This document shows positions 1-8,688 of a DNA stretch of 64,000 bases, one piece after another (position 1 is the first letter of the stretch; every line of letters begins with the position of its first letter). A program made the position numbers and the translations under genes. The DNA is from Actinomadura flavalba DSM 45200 (GTDB lineage Bacteria; Actinomycetota; Actinomycetes; Streptosporangiales; Streptosporangiaceae), in the NCBI RefSeq assembly GCF_000374305.1, contig NZ_KB894094.1, positions 62,001-126,000 on the forward strand, given 5' to 3'. The notes beneath the pieces are model-generated. The model did not search any database. It had not been told where the DNA came from and saw nothing but the letters and a program-made list of their open reading frames with translations.

Positions 1-67
1 CGACGCCGTCGGCGCGCAGCCCGAGCCCGCCTTCGCGCGTCCCGGTGGCGACGGTCTCGGTGATCAT
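1..67 (-). CDS. ABC transporter ATP-binding protein, N-terminal 22 residues (partial)
   Basis: Only the first 22 codons are present; the gene runs off the left edge. The start ATG at 67 overlaps the permease stop codon as ATGA, showing translational coupling. The residues seen are a typical lead-in to the first strand of an ABC ATPase, but no Walker motif is inside the window. The ATPase call comes from the operon position after a permease and binding protein of the sulfonate/nitrate/taurine type (SsuB/TauB-like). Substrate unknown. Confidence 0.55.
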   Translation of the reverse strand, partial: MITETVATGTREGGLGLRADGV

Positions 68-873
68 CCGAGCCTCCCCGCGAGGAGGCGCCGCCCGGCG
101 AGTTCGACGAGCCCGGACGTGGCGCGGCCGAGCACGCCGATCGTGATCATCCCGACCAGGACGCCCGGATAGTCCACGATCGTGTACGCCTGCCAGGTGC
201 GGTACCCGACGCCGAAGTCGCCGGAGATCATCTCGGCGGACACCACGCAGATCCACGCGACGCCCATCCCGACCGACAGCCCGCCGAACACGCCCGGCAG
301 CGCGCCGGGCAGGACGACGCCGGTCAGCACCCGCCACCGTCCGCCGCCGAGCGTCCGCACGGCGTCCTCCCAGACGCCCGGCAGCGCCGCGACGGCGTGC
401 CGGGTGCTGACCAGCACCGGGAAGAACGCGGCGGTGAACGTGATGAACACGATGCCCTGCTCGTTGGCGGGGAACAGCAGGATCGCCACCGGCACCAGCG
501 CGATCGCCGGGATCGGCCGGGCGACCTCCAGCAGGGGCTGGAGCAGGTCCTGCGCCCACCGCGACCGCGCCAGCGCGATCCCGAGCCCGATCCCGGCGAC
601 CGCCGCCAGCCCGAACCCGGTCAAGATCCGGACGAGGCTCTGCGCGACGTCGGCGTAGTACGGCCCGTGCCCGAGCTGCCGCCCGAACTCCCGCGCCACC
701 TCGACGGGTCCGGGCAGCCGGTCGAACCGCACCCACACCCGCGCGTCGGCGGCCGTGAGCACCTGCCACACCCCGAGCGCCCCCAGCAACGCCAGCCCCC
801 GCACGGCCCGCCGCACCACCGGCCGCTCCCGCCGCACCGGCACCGTCACCGTCCGCTCCTCCACCACCGTCAT
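64..873 (-). CDS. ABC transporter permease, SsuC/TauC type (269 aa)
   Basis: Integral membrane permease of the nitrate/sulfonate/taurine class of importers. About six hydrophobic segments are visible after a basic N-terminus (residues 1-25). The BPD_transp_1 coupling loop lies near residues 165-185, including the stretch EDAVRTLGGGRWRV, which docks on the ATPase. The ATG at 873 overlaps the stop of the upstream binding-protein gene (ATGA), and its own stop overlaps the next ATG the same way, so binding protein, permease and ATPase are coupled. Length is normal for the family. The substrate cannot be read from sequence; the ferredoxin upstream suggests an oxidised sulfur or nitrogen compound, which is inference only. 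Confidence 0.88.
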   Translation of the reverse strand: MTVVEERTVTVPVRRERPVVRRAVRGLALLGALGVWQVLTAADARVWVRFDRLPGPVEVAREFGRQLGHGPYYADVAQSLVRILTGFGLAAVAGIGLGIALARSRWAQDLLQPLLEVARPIPAIALVPVAILLFPANEQGIVFITFTAAFFPVLVSTRHAVAALPGVWEDAVRTLGGGRWRVLTGVVLPGALPGVFGGLSVGMGVAWICVVSAEMISGDFGVGYRTWQAYTIVDYPGVLVGMITIGVLGRATSGLVELAGRRLLAGRLG

Positions 874-2273
874 GCGCGGGTCACCGCTTCGGTGTAGGGG
901 ACGAGGCGGGCGGCGGGGTGGGCGTTCAGGTGGCGGCGGGCGGTCTCCTCGGTGGCGAAGGGGAGGAACCTGGCGCCGTCGCGGACCCAGAGCTGGTGGT
1001 CCGCGAACCAGCGGGTGCCCGTGGTGTGGTCGGGGACGTAGGCGGCGCGGACCTGTTTGCCCTCGGACTGCACGGCGCGGACGGTGCGGAGCAGGCAGCC
1101 GGGATCCGCGACCGGGCGGGGGGTGCGTTCTCCGCGCACCCAGACCTCGCCCGCCGTGCGGGCGTCGGTCACCCTGCGGCCGCACACCGCGTCGTTCCCG
1201 GTGATCGGGGCCGGGTTGGCGGTGGACGCCGCCGCCGCGTCGTACCCGGCGCCGTACGCGCGCCGGATCGGGCCGTCGTCGACGAAGGCGGCCAGGTCGA
1301 GGGGCGCGGTGAGGACGCCGATCGACTTCAGGAACGGGACGTCGTGGGCGAGCGCGTCGCGCAGCGGCCTCTTCACCGTCACGTCGAAGCTCGCGATCCC
1401 GCCCGCGCCGTTGTACAGGTAGACGGTCTCGGCCGGGAGGCCCGTCGCGGCGGCGACCCTCTCCGCCGAGCCGACGGGATCGGCGTGCAGGGCCCGGGTC
1501 GCGTCGATCTGCGCGGACAGGAACGCCCCGAGCACGTCCGGCCGCTCGCGGGTGAACGCGTTCCGCACGACGACGCCGTGGAACGTCGGGACGTCCAGCG
1601 CGCCGCCGTCGTAGAGCAGCCGCCCCTCGCCCTTCTGCACGAGCAGCCCCGGCCACGCGACGAACTGCGCGAACGCGGCGGCGGCGCCCGACTTGAGCGC
1701 GGACGCGCCCACCGGCGGCTGCTGGTTCTCGACCTTGACGTCCTCGGCCGGGTCCAGCCCGTGCCTGCCGAGCGCCTGCACGAGCGTGCCGTGCCCGGCC
1801 GACCCGACGCTCGCCGAGATCGTCGCGCCCCGCAGGTCGCGCAGCGTCCGGGCCTTGGAGCCGGGCGCGACGACGACGCCGTTCAGCGCGCCGCGCGGGT
1901 TGTGCCCGGTGACCGAGACGAGGCGCGTCCCGGCGTCGCCGCCCGCCGCCTGCGCCCGTGAGCCGTTGATCAGCAGCGGGTAGTCGCCCATCGAGCCGAT
2001 GTCGATCTTCCCGGCGAGCATCTGCGCGGTGATCGGCGCGCCGGTGTCGTAGTCCTGCCAGACGACCCGGTACTTCCCGGGCAGCGCGGCCAGCCGCTTC
2101 TCGAACGCGCCGAGCGAGCGCAGCAGCGTCCCGGCCGTCACGGTGTTGATCGTCTTGGACTGGTAGCCGACGGTCACGGTGACGGCGTCCCCGCCGCCGG
2201 ACGCGTTCCCGGCGACGGTGCAGCCCGCCAGCAGCGACGGCGCCAGCAGCGCCGCCGCGAGAGTCTTCTTCAC
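870..2273 (-). CDS. ABC transporter substrate-binding lipoprotein with C-terminal NosL-like domain (467 aa)
   Basis: Periplasmic-type binding lipoprotein. The GTG start at 2273 gives a short basic n-region, a hydrophobic stretch and the lipobox LLAGC, so the mature protein is anchored at Cys. Residues about 35-345 match the SsuA/TauA/NMT1 fold (opening VGYQSKTINTVTAGTLL, then KIDIGSMGDYPLLI). Residues about 352-467 are an extra domain with two cysteines and an end (FLPFATEETARRHLNAHPA) reminiscent of the copper-binding NosL family, though the NosL methionines are not evident. At 467 aa it is about 120 residues longer than usual for the family. The ferredoxin gene lies 11 bp upstream and the permease is coupled by ATGA. 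The substrate is unknown. Confidence 0.85.
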   Translation of the reverse strand: MKKTLAAALLAPSLLAGCTVAGNASGGGDAVTVTVGYQSKTINTVTAGTLLRSLGAFEKRLAALPGKYRVVWQDYDTGAPITAQMLAGKIDIGSMGDYPLLINGSRAQAAGGDAGTRLVSVTGHNPRGALNGVVVAPGSKARTLRDLRGATISASVGSAGHGTLVQALGRHGLDPAEDVKVENQQPPVGASALKSGAAAAFAQFVAWPGLLVQKGEGRLLYDGGALDVPTFHGVVVRNAFTRERPDVLGAFLSAQIDATRALHADPVGSAERVAAATGLPAETVYLYNGAGGIASFDVTVKRPLRDALAHDVPFLKSIGVLTAPLDLAAFVDDGPIRRAYGAGYDAAAASTANPAPITGNDAVCGRRVTDARTAGEVWVRGERTPRPVADPGCLLRTVRAVQSEGKQVRAAYVPDHTTGTRWFADHQLWVRDGARFLPFATEETARRHLNAHPAARLVPYTEAVTRA

Positions 2274-2284
2274 GGGATCGTTCC

Positions 2285-2512
2285 TCAGCGCAGCAGGTAG
2301 GGGATGTCGATGGTGACCGCGCCGGTCGGGCAGCGGTCGGCGCACGGGCCGCAGTACCAGCACTCGTCCACGTGCATGTACGCCTTGCCGGTGGCGGGGT
2401 CGATGGCCAGGGCGTCGAGCGGGCAGACGTCCACGCAGAGCGTGCATCCGGCGACGCACAGGGACTCGTCGATCGTCACCGGGACGTCCGATCGCGCGTT
2501 CACGAGCGGCAT
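2285..2512 (-). CDS. Two-cluster [4Fe-4S] ferredoxin (75 aa)
   Basis: Small electron carrier with two classical clusters: CVAGCTLCVDVCP near residues 19-31 and CWYCGPCADRCP near residues 51-62, each CxxxCxxCxxxCP or CxxCxxCxxxCP. It sits between the GntR regulator and the binding-protein gene in the same direction, with an 11-bp gap to the latter. This placement suggests a partner for a flavoprotein reductase or oxidase encoded beyond the left edge; that partner is inferred. Start ATG at 2512 follows a GGAGG-type site on the minus strand. Confidence 0.93.
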   Translation of the reverse strand: MPLVNARSDVPVTIDESLCVAGCTLCVDVCPLDALAIDPATGKAYMHVDECWYCGPCADRCPTGAVTIDIPYLLR

Positions 2513-2545
2513 GGGGCGCCTCCAGGGCGGTCGGAAGGGGGAGGG

Positions 2546-3310
2546 TCAGAAGCGGTGCAGCAGGCCGCTCATCGCGATGCGGTCGCCGCGGAAGCGGATG
2601 TACTCCAGGTCCACCGGGCGGCCGTCGGCCAGGTGGGTGAGGCGTTCGAGCATGAGCAGCGCCGCGCCGCGCGGCGCGTCCAGGACGGCCGCCGAGTGCG
2701 GGTCGGCGTTGACGGCCTCCAGGGTGACCTCGGCGCGGCCGAGCGGCTGCCCGGTGATCCGCTCCAGCAGGACGAACACGTCGGTACCGGCCAGGTCCTC
2801 GGCCAGCAGCGGTTCACCGACGTCGGGCGCGAGGTAGGTGAGGTCGAGCGAGAGCGGCAGCCCGTTGAGCCGCCGCAGCCGCTCGACGTAGACGACGGGC
2901 TCGCCCGCCGCCAGCTCCAGCCGCGCCGAGATCTCCCGGGGCGGGACGATCCGTCCCGCCGCGCGGACCTCGTTGACGACCTCGCCGTGCTCGCGCAGCG
3001 TCTCGGCGAGGCCCTGGAGCCGCTCCAGCCCGTGCGGGTAGGCGCGGGCGACGACGGTGGTGCCGACGCCGGGGCAGCGTTCGATGATGCCCTCGGCGCG
3101 CAGCAGGTCGAGCGCGTCGCGGACGGTGTTGCGCGACGTGCCGAACGCCGCGACGAGGTCGCCTTCGGCGGGCAGGACGCCGTCGGTGAAGTCGCCGCCG
3201 CGCACCCGGCGCCGCAGCACGTCGGCGACCTGCCGGGCCCGGTCGGCCCGCAGCCGCGTCGCGTCGGTCAGCGACAGGGTCTCCGCCGCCGCCGTGTTCT
3301 TCCTGGTCAC
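2546..3310 (-). CDS. GntR family transcriptional regulator with UTRA domain (HutC subfamily, 254 aa)
   Basis: DNA-binding regulator, probably of the downstream ferredoxin/ABC operon. A winged helix-turn-helix occupies residues about 20-85, with recognition region AAFGTSRNTVRDALDLLRAE. The UTRA ligand-binding fold covers about 105-250. I prefer GTG 3310 over the upstream ATG at 3325 because a -10-like TATGTT (3322-3317, minus strand) lies six bases before the GTG and no Shine-Dalgarno is present, fitting a leaderless mRNA. Ligand unknown. The ferredoxin gene follows 33 bp downstream on the same strand. Confidence 0.88.
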   Translation of the reverse strand: MTRKNTAAAETLSLTDATRLRADRARQVADVLRRRVRGGDFTDGVLPAEGDLVAAFGTSRNTVRDALDLLRAEGIIERCPGVGTTVVARAYPHGLERLQGLAETLREHGEVVNEVRAAGRIVPPREISARLELAAGEPVVYVERLRRLNGLPLSLDLTYLAPDVGEPLLAEDLAGTDVFVLLERITGQPLGRAEVTLEAVNADPHSAAVLDAPRGAALLMLERLTHLADGRPVDLEYIRFRGDRIAMSGLLHRF

Positions 3311-3345
3311 AGCGCAAACATACAAACTTGGTCGGAATCAGGGAA
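3308..3345 (-). promoter_or_regulatory. Putative leaderless promoter of the GntR operon
   Basis: On the minus strand TTCCCT (3345-3340) and TATGTT (3322-3317) are separated by 17 bases, and the GTG start follows after six. The -35 match is weak (three of six) and the -10 fair. The local stretch is AT-rich compared with its surroundings. Confidence 0.45.
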
Positions 3346-3448
3346 TACCGCCGGAGATGCGCCACCCCGTCCTTGGAGAACTCGTCCCCCACCTGCACGA
3401 TCCCGCGCCGTAACGGCCGTTCCGCCACCCACCCGAACCCCCGTGAGC

Positions 3449-3559
3449 GGTTCGGGGCCGCGTGCGGCTGGACTGAGGAGCGCAGGTCGCCCTGCGACCA
3501 AGCGACGAGGGAAGCCGCACGCCGAAGGGCCCCGAACCCGTCGCGGCGGAGGCCGCGAC
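3449..3559. repeat. Structured intergenic element A (nested inverted repeats)
   Basis: Outer arms GGTTCGGGGCC (3449-3459) and its exact complement (3528-3538) pair over 11 bp. They continue as GCGTGCGGCT (3460-3469) with AGCCGCACGC (3513-3522), with a five-base one-sided bulge. Inside is a further hairpin, GGTCGC/GCGACC (3485-3490, 3494-3499). A separate hairpin, GTCGCGG/CCGCGAC (3540-3546, 3553-3559), follows one base after the outer stem. The layout matches the element at 29106-29221. It lies between the divergent GntR and pepA genes; no coding signal is seen in it. Confidence 0.75.
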
Positions 3560-3607
3560 CATAAGCCCGTGCGAATCCGGTCACGCGGAGGACTAACATC
3601 GTGCTAC

Positions 3608-5089
3608 GTGACCAGCATCAGCCTTGACAGTGCGGCCTCGGCAGACCTCGACGTCGACGCGATCGTGATCGGCGTCACCCCCGGCACCGAGGGCGCGAGC
3701 CCCGGCGGGCACCCCCTCACCGGCGCGCTCGACGACGCCCTCGGCGGACGTCTCACCGCCGCCCTCACCGCGCTCGGCGCCACCGGCAAGGCCGGCGAGG
3801 TGACCAAGCTCCCGACGCTCGGCGCCGTCCCGGCGGGCGTCGTCGTCGCCGTGGGCCTCGGTGACGAGCCCGACGAGGAGACGCTGCGCCGCGCGGCGGG
3901 CGCCGCCGTCCGCGGCCTCGCCGGCACCCGCCGCGTCCTGGTCGCCCTCCCCGCCGGCACCCCCGCGCAGACCGGCGCCGCCGCGCTCGGCGCGCTGCTC
4001 GGCGCCTACGCCTTCGACGGCTACCGCACCGGCGAGCGCACCGAGCCCGTCGCCGAGCTCGTCGTCGCGGGCGACGCCGGGCACGCCGACGCCGTCGAGC
4101 GCGCCCGCGTCCTCGCCGCGTCCGTCGCCCTCGTGCGCGACCTGGTCAACACCCCGCCGTCCGACCTGTCGCCCGACGACTTCGCCACCGTCGCGCAGCG
4201 CGTCGCGGGCGAGAACCGCCTGGCGATCGAGGTGCTGGACGAGAAGGCCCTGGTGGACGGCGGCTACGGCGGCCTCATCGGCGTCGGGCAGGGCTCGGCC
4301 AACCCGCCGTGCCTCATCCGCCTCGCCTACGCCCACCCCGACGCCACCCGCACGCTCGCGCTCGTCGGCAAGGGCATCACGTTCGACTCCGGCGGCCTGT
4401 CCCTCAAGCCCGCCGACTCCATGGACTGGATGAAGTCCGACATGGGCGGCGCGGCGGCCGTGCTGGGCGCGCTCGCCGCCATCGCCAAGCTCGGGCCCGC
4501 CGTCAACGTCGTCGGCTACATGGCGATGGCCGAGAACATGCCGAGCGGCACCGCCCAGCGCCCGTCCGACGTGCTGCACCTGTACGGCGGCAAGACCGTC
4601 GAGGTCCTCAACACCGACGCCGAGGGCCGCCTCGTCCTCGCCGACGCGCTCGTCCGCGCCGCCGAGGACTCCCCCGACCTCATCGTCGACGTCGCCACCC
4701 TCACCGGCGCCGCGCTCGTCGCGCTCGGCACCCGCACCACCGGCGTCATGGCCAACGACGACGCCGTCCGCGAGGGCGTCGTCGCCGCCGCGGGCCGCGC
4801 CGGGGAGGCCGCCTGGGGGATGCCGCTCCCCGCCGACCTGCGCAAGGGCCTGGACTCCGCCGTCGCCGACCTCGCCAACATCAGCGGCGAGCGCTGGGGC
4901 GGCATGCTCACCGCCGGGGTGTTCCTCAAGGAGTTCGTCCCCGACGGCGTCAAGTGGGCCCACCTCGACATCGCCGGGCCCGCCTTCCACAAGGGCGAGC
5001 CCTACGGGTACACCCCGAAGGGCGGCACCGGAGCCGCGGCCCGTACGTTGGTACAGGTCGCGGAGGATCTCGCCGCGGGCAGCCTGTGA
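3608..5089 (+). CDS. pepA: Leucyl aminopeptidase, M17 family (493 aa)
   Basis: Cytosolic two-metal exopeptidase that removes N-terminal residues from peptides. The C-terminal catalytic domain carries the metal/catalytic stretches KGITFDSGGLSLKP (around residue 257), KSDMGGAAAVLG and the signature NTDAEGRLVLADA (around residue 337); these hold the expected Lys, Asp and Glu ligands. The N-terminal macro-like domain spans residues 1-165. Full length for the family. Start GTG 3608 is chosen because a TAACAT box at 3594-3599 lies eight bases upstream, whereas the nearest GGAGG is 16 bases away, too far for normal initiation. The next gene is lpdA, as in other actinomycetes. Confidence 0.95.
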   Translation: MTSISLDSAASADLDVDAIVIGVTPGTEGASPGGHPLTGALDDALGGRLTAALTALGATGKAGEVTKLPTLGAVPAGVVVAVGLGDEPDEETLRRAAGAAVRGLAGTRRVLVALPAGTPAQTGAAALGALLGAYAFDGYRTGERTEPVAELVVAGDAGHADAVERARVLAASVALVRDLVNTPPSDLSPDDFATVAQRVAGENRLAIEVLDEKALVDGGYGGLIGVGQGSANPPCLIRLAYAHPDATRTLALVGKGITFDSGGLSLKPADSMDWMKSDMGGAAAVLGALAAIAKLGPAVNVVGYMAMAENMPSGTAQRPSDVLHLYGGKTVEVLNTDAEGRLVLADALVRAAEDSPDLIVDVATLTGAALVALGTRTTGVMANDDAVREGVVAAAGRAGEAAWGMPLPADLRKGLDSAVADLANISGERWGGMLTAGVFLKEFVPDGVKWAHLDIAGPAFHKGEPYGYTPKGGTGAAARTLVQVAEDLAAGSL

Positions 5090-5194
5090 CCGGTCCCGTC
5101 CCGGCCACCGGAGATGCCGGACGCGCGGGTACGCCACCGCGACGCGCGCGGAACGCATAGGTTGGGCGCGGAGACCGGGAACGAAGGAGATCCA

Positions 5195-6586
5195 GTGGTC
5201 AACAGCGACGCCTACGACATCGTCGTCCTGGGCGCGGGCAGCGGAGGGTACGCGTGCGCGTTGCGCGCCGCCGAACTCGGCCGCCGCGTGGCGCTCGTCG
5301 AACGCGACGAGAGCTTGGGCGGCACCTGCCTGAACCGCGGCTGCATCCCGACCAAGGCGCTGTTGCACGCCGCCGAGGTCGCCGACCAGACGCGCGAGGC
5401 CGCCGCGTTCGGCGTGCGGGCGACCTACGACGGCATCGACATGCCCGCCGTGGACGCCTATAAGGACAAGGTCGTCTCCACGACCGTCAAGGGCCTCACC
5501 GGCCTGATCAAGTCACGCGGCATCGACGTCGTGCGCGGCACCGGCGCCCTCACCGGCCCGACCACCGTGCGCGTCGACGGGCCGGACGGCGTCCGCGAGC
5601 TGACCGGCGAGCACATCGTGCTCGGCACCGGCTCGGCGCCGCGCAGCCTGCCCGGCCTGGACATCGACGGCGAACGCGTCATCTCGTCCGACCACGCGCT
5701 GCGGCTCGGGCGGGTGCCCGGCTCGGTCGTGGTGCTGGGCGGCGGCGTCATCGGCGTCGAGTTCGCCAGCGTGTGGCGGTCGTTCGGCGCCGAGGTCACC
5801 ATCGTGGAGGCGCTGCCGCACCTGCTCCCGCTGGAGGAGCCGTCCAGCAGCAAGCGGCTGGAGCGCGCGTTCCGCAAGCGCGGCATCAAGTTCCACCTCG
5901 GCACCAAGTTCGTCGAGGCCAAGACGACGCAGGGCGGGGTGTCGGTCGTGCTGGCCGACGACACCGTCCTGGACGCCGAACTCCTGCTCGTCGCCGTCGG
6001 GCGCGGTCCCGTCTCCGACGGGATCGGGCTGGAGGCGGCCGGTGTCGCCACCGAGCGCGGGTTCGTCGTCGTCGACGAGCTGTGCCGCACGAACGTCCCC
6101 ACGATCTCGGCGGTCGGCGACCTGGTCGCCACCCCGCAGCTCGCCCATGTCGGGTTCGCCGAGGGCATTCTCGTCGCCGAACGGCTGGCCGGGCTGAACC
6201 CGGCCCCGATCGACTACGACGGTGTCCCGCGCATCACCTACTCCGACCCCGAGGTCGCCTCGGTCGGCATCACGACCGAGACGGCGCGGGCGCGCGGGCA
6301 CCAGGTCACCGAGGTGACCTACGACCTCGCGGGCAACCCCCGCAGCAAGATCCTCGGCACCCAGGGCGAGGTCAAGGTCATCGCCGCGGCGGGCGGTCCC
6401 GTCCTCGGCATCCACATGGTCGGCGCCCGCGTGGGCGAGCTGATCGCGGAAGGGCAGCTCATCTACAACTGGGAGGCCCTGCCGAGCGAGGTCGCCTCGC
6501 TGATCCATCCCCATCCGACCCAGTCCGAGGCGATCGGCGAGGCACACCTCGCCCTCGCCGGCAAGCCATTGCACGTGCACGGCTGA
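5195..6586 (+). CDS. lpdA: Dihydrolipoamide dehydrogenase E3 (463 aa)
   Basis: FAD- and NAD-dependent E3 of the pyruvate, 2-oxoglutarate and branched-chain dehydrogenase complexes and of the glycine cleavage system; it reoxidises dihydrolipoyl groups. It shows the N-terminal FAD motif GAGSGGYACALRAAELG, the redox disulfide GGTCLNRGCIPTK, the NAD-binding GGGVIGVEFASVW, the second FAD motif ending in SAVGDL, and the C-terminal catalytic HPHPTQSE with His and Glu. The GTG start at 5195 follows AAGGAG at 5184-5189. A TAGGTT -10-like box lies at 5158-5163. The sucB gene follows 36 bp downstream. Confidence 0.97.
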   Translation: MVNSDAYDIVVLGAGSGGYACALRAAELGRRVALVERDESLGGTCLNRGCIPTKALLHAAEVADQTREAAAFGVRATYDGIDMPAVDAYKDKVVSTTVKGLTGLIKSRGIDVVRGTGALTGPTTVRVDGPDGVRELTGEHIVLGTGSAPRSLPGLDIDGERVISSDHALRLGRVPGSVVVLGGGVIGVEFASVWRSFGAEVTIVEALPHLLPLEEPSSSKRLERAFRKRGIKFHLGTKFVEAKTTQGGVSVVLADDTVLDAELLLVAVGRGPVSDGIGLEAAGVATERGFVVVDELCRTNVPTISAVGDLVATPQLAHVGFAEGILVAERLAGLNPAPIDYDGVPRITYSDPEVASVGITTETARARGHQVTEVTYDLAGNPRSKILGTQGEVKVIAAAGGPVLGIHMVGARVGELIAEGQLIYNWEALPSEVASLIHPHPTQSEAIGEAHLALAGKPLHVHG

Positions 6587-6622
6587 ACGCCCGCACAGTA
6601 GTCGAAGGAGTCGCTGAGAGCC

Positions 6623-8131
6623 ATGCCGGTCTCCGTCACCATGCCCCAGCTCGGCGAGAGCGTCACCGAGGGCACCGTCACCCGCTGGTTGAAGAAGGAG
6701 GGTGAGCGCGTCGAGACCGACGAGCCGCTTCTCGAAGTGTCCACCGACAAGGTGGACACCGAGATCCCCTCACCCGCGTCCGGCGTGCTGACCAGCATCA
6801 CCGTCGCCGAGGACGAGACCGTCGAGGTCGGCGCCGAACTCGCGATCATCGGTGACGAGGGCGACGCCCCGTCCGGTGGCGGCGAGTCGTCCGGTCAGGA
6901 CGCGGAGCAGGCCGAGCCGGAGCCCGAGCCGCAGGCCCAGGACGAGCCGGAGCAGCCGTCCGAGCCCGAGCCCGAGCAGCAGCAGTCGCAGCAGGCGCCC
7001 CCGCCGTCGGCGTGGCCGCCGCCCGCGCAGCAGCAGCAGGCTCCGGCCGAGCAGCAGAAGCCGGCCACGCCCGAGCCCGCGCCCGTCGCGCAGCAGCCGG
7101 CCCGCCGCGAGGAGACGCAGCAGGAGCCCAAGCAGGACGCCCCCTCCGGCGACGGCCCGTACGTGACGCCGCTCGTCCGCAAGCTGGCGGGCGAGCACAA
7201 CGTCGACCTGAACTCCCTCACCGGGACGGGCGTCGGCGGGCGCATCCGCAAGCAGGACGTGCTGGAGGCGGCCCGCGCCGCCGAGCAGCAGGCGCAGCAG
7301 GCGCCCGCGCAGCAGGCTCCGGCGGCGCAGTCGGCGGCCCCGGCCGCCGCCCCGTCGCGTCCGGCGGCGCAGGCTCCGGCGGGCGCGCCCGCCGAGCAGC
7401 TCGCGCTGCGCGGCAAGACCGAGAAGATGACGCGCATCCGGCAGACGATCGCCCGCCGCATGGTGGAGTCGCTCCAGGTGTCGGCGCAGCTCACCACGGT
7501 CGTCGAGGTCGACGTCACCAAGATCGCGCGGCTGCGGGAGCGGGCCAAGGCCGACTTCCAGGCCCGCGAGGGCGTGAAGCTGTCGTTCATGCCGTTCTTC
7601 GCGCAGGCGACGATCGAGGCGCTCAAGGCGCACCCGAAGCTCAACGCCGTCATCGACACCGACGACAACGAGGTCACCTACCACGACGTGGAGAACCTCG
7701 CCATCGCGGTCGACGTGCCCGAGCGCGGCCTGATGGTCCCGGTGATCCACAACGCGGGCCAGCTCAACCTGGGCGGCCTCGCGCAGCGGATCGCCGACAT
7801 CGCCGAGCGCACCCGCACCAACAAGGTCAGCCCGGACGAGCTGGCGGGCGGGACGTTCACGCTGACCAACACCGGCAGCCGCGGCGCCCTGTTCGACACC
7901 CCGATCCTCAACCAGCCGCAGGTCGGCATGCTCGGCACCGGCGCCGTCGTCAAGCGCCCCGCCGTCATCGACGACCCCGAGCTGGGCGAGGTCATCGCGG
8001 TGCGCTCGATGGTCTACCTCGCGCTGACCTACGACCACCGCCTGATCGACGGCGCGGACGCCGCCCGCTTCCTCGCCACGATCAAGCACCGCCTGGAGGA
8101 GGGCAACTTCGAGGCCGACCTGGGTCTCTAG
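6623..8131 (+). CDS. sucB: 2-oxoglutarate dehydrogenase E2, dihydrolipoamide succinyltransferase (502 aa)
   Basis: Core acyltransferase of a 2-oxoacid dehydrogenase complex. The N-terminal lipoyl domain (1-75) has its attachment lysine in [11 protein letters not shown] long Glu/Pro/Gln/Ala-rich flexible linker runs to about residue 175. The peripheral E3-binding domain ([15 protein letters not shown] to [10 protein letters not shown]) follows, then a second Ala/Gln linker, and a catalytic domain ending in the active-site [14 protein letters not shown]. The start ATG is preceded by GAAGGAG at 6604-6610. Here a single lipoyl domain is present, whereas some actinobacterial E2 proteins have two or three. 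It needs the lipoate made by lipA and lipB downstream. Succinyl versus acetyl specificity is not decided by what I can see. Confidence 0.93.
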   Translation: MPVSVTMPQLGESVTEGTVTRWLKKEGERVETDEPLLEVSTDKVDTEIPSPASGVLTSITVAEDETVEVGAELAIIGDEGDAPSGGGESSGQDAEQAEPEPEPQAQDEPEQPSEPEPEQQQSQQAPPPSAWPPPAQQQQAPAEQQKPATPEPAPVAQQPARREETQQEPKQDAPSGDGPYVTPLVRKLAGEHNVDLNSLTGTGVGGRIRKQDVLEAARAAEQQAQQAPAQQAPAAQSAAPAAAPSRPAAQAPAGAPAEQLALRGKTEKMTRIRQTIARRMVESLQVSAQLTTVVEVDVTKIARLRERAKADFQAREGVKLSFMPFFAQATIEALKAHPKLNAVIDTDDNEVTYHDVENLAIAVDVPERGLMVPVIHNAGQLNLGGLAQRIADIAERTRTNKVSPDELAGGTFTLTNTGSRGALFDTPILNQPQVGMLGTGAVVKRPAVIDDPELGEVIAVRSMVYLALTYDHRLIDGADAARFLATIKHRLEEGNFEADLGL

Positions 8132-8145
8132 CCTCCCGCGACACG

Positions 8146-8182
8146 CGAACGGCCCGTCACTCACGAGGTGACGGGCCGTTCG
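8146..8182. terminator. Bidirectional terminator hairpin after sucB
   Basis: CGAACGGCCCGTCAC at 8146-8160 pairs perfectly with its complement at 8168-8182 around a seven-base loop. It lies between the convergent sucB and the small membrane protein gene, so it can serve both. No U-tract follows, which is normal in high-GC actinomycetes. Confidence 0.85.
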
Positions 8183-8191
8183 TCGCAGGGG

Positions 8192-8494
8192 TCAGGCGCG
8201 GCGGTCGGCCACGGCGTAGGACGCGGCGGCCGAGACGGCCGTGACGGTGAGGACGGCGGGCCAGGAGCCGATCTTCTTGGCCAGCGGGTGCGACCCGCCG
8301 AACCCCGCGACGTAGACGGTCAGCAGCCCCGCCGCCGTCGCCGGACCGGCCGCGCGCGCCCACTCCCGCGCGCACCAGGCACCGGCGGCGGCCAGCACCA
8401 CCCCGCCCAGCTCCCGGCGCCGCGTGACCCGCGCCGCCGTGTACCCCCCGACCAGACCGGACGCGGCCACCGCCGCAGTGGGAATCTTCGCCAT
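8192..8494 (-). CDS. Small conserved membrane protein, function unknown (100 aa)
   Basis: About three hydrophobic segments (residues near 7-20, 29-48 and 53-68) with a fourth weaker one near 78-92, and basic loops such as RVTRRREL. No catalytic motif is recognisable. The gene is convergent with sucB and shares its terminator. In other actinomycetes a small membrane protein is often found next to sucB, which supports it being real. Function unknown. Confidence 0.7.
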   Translation of the reverse strand: MAKIPTAAVAASGLVGGYTAARVTRRRELGGVVLAAAGAWCAREWARAAGPATAAGLLTVYVAGFGGSHPLAKKIGSWPAVLTVTAVSAAASYAVADRRA

Positions 8495-8676
8495 CCCCCG
8501 AGCGTATGTCCCCTCCCCCGCAGCGCGCCGACCGGCCCCGCCCGCACGGCCGCGCTCCGGCGACGCGGCAGTCCCTCGAACGCCCGTTCGTCGGTGCCGG
8601 GTCCGGCGTGCGTCGGTGCGCGGCCGAGGACCCTCCGGTGGCGGAGGTCTTACCGGCGGTTGCGCGCGCGTCGTCC

Positions 8677-8682
8677 TAGGGT
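8677..8682 (+). promoter_or_regulatory. -10 box of a leaderless promoter (epimerase gene)
   Basis: TAGGGT lies six bases before ATG 8689. The only G-rich stretch (8683-8687) is too close to the start to act as a ribosome-binding site. The -35 region is not clear. Confidence 0.5.
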
Positions 8683-8688
8683 GGGGGC

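Noticed and set aside
2372..3607. N-terminal extension of pepA through the GntR gene
   Set aside because: The frame stays open only because of GC bias; the M17 domain starts after 3608 and a -10 box precedes that GTG.
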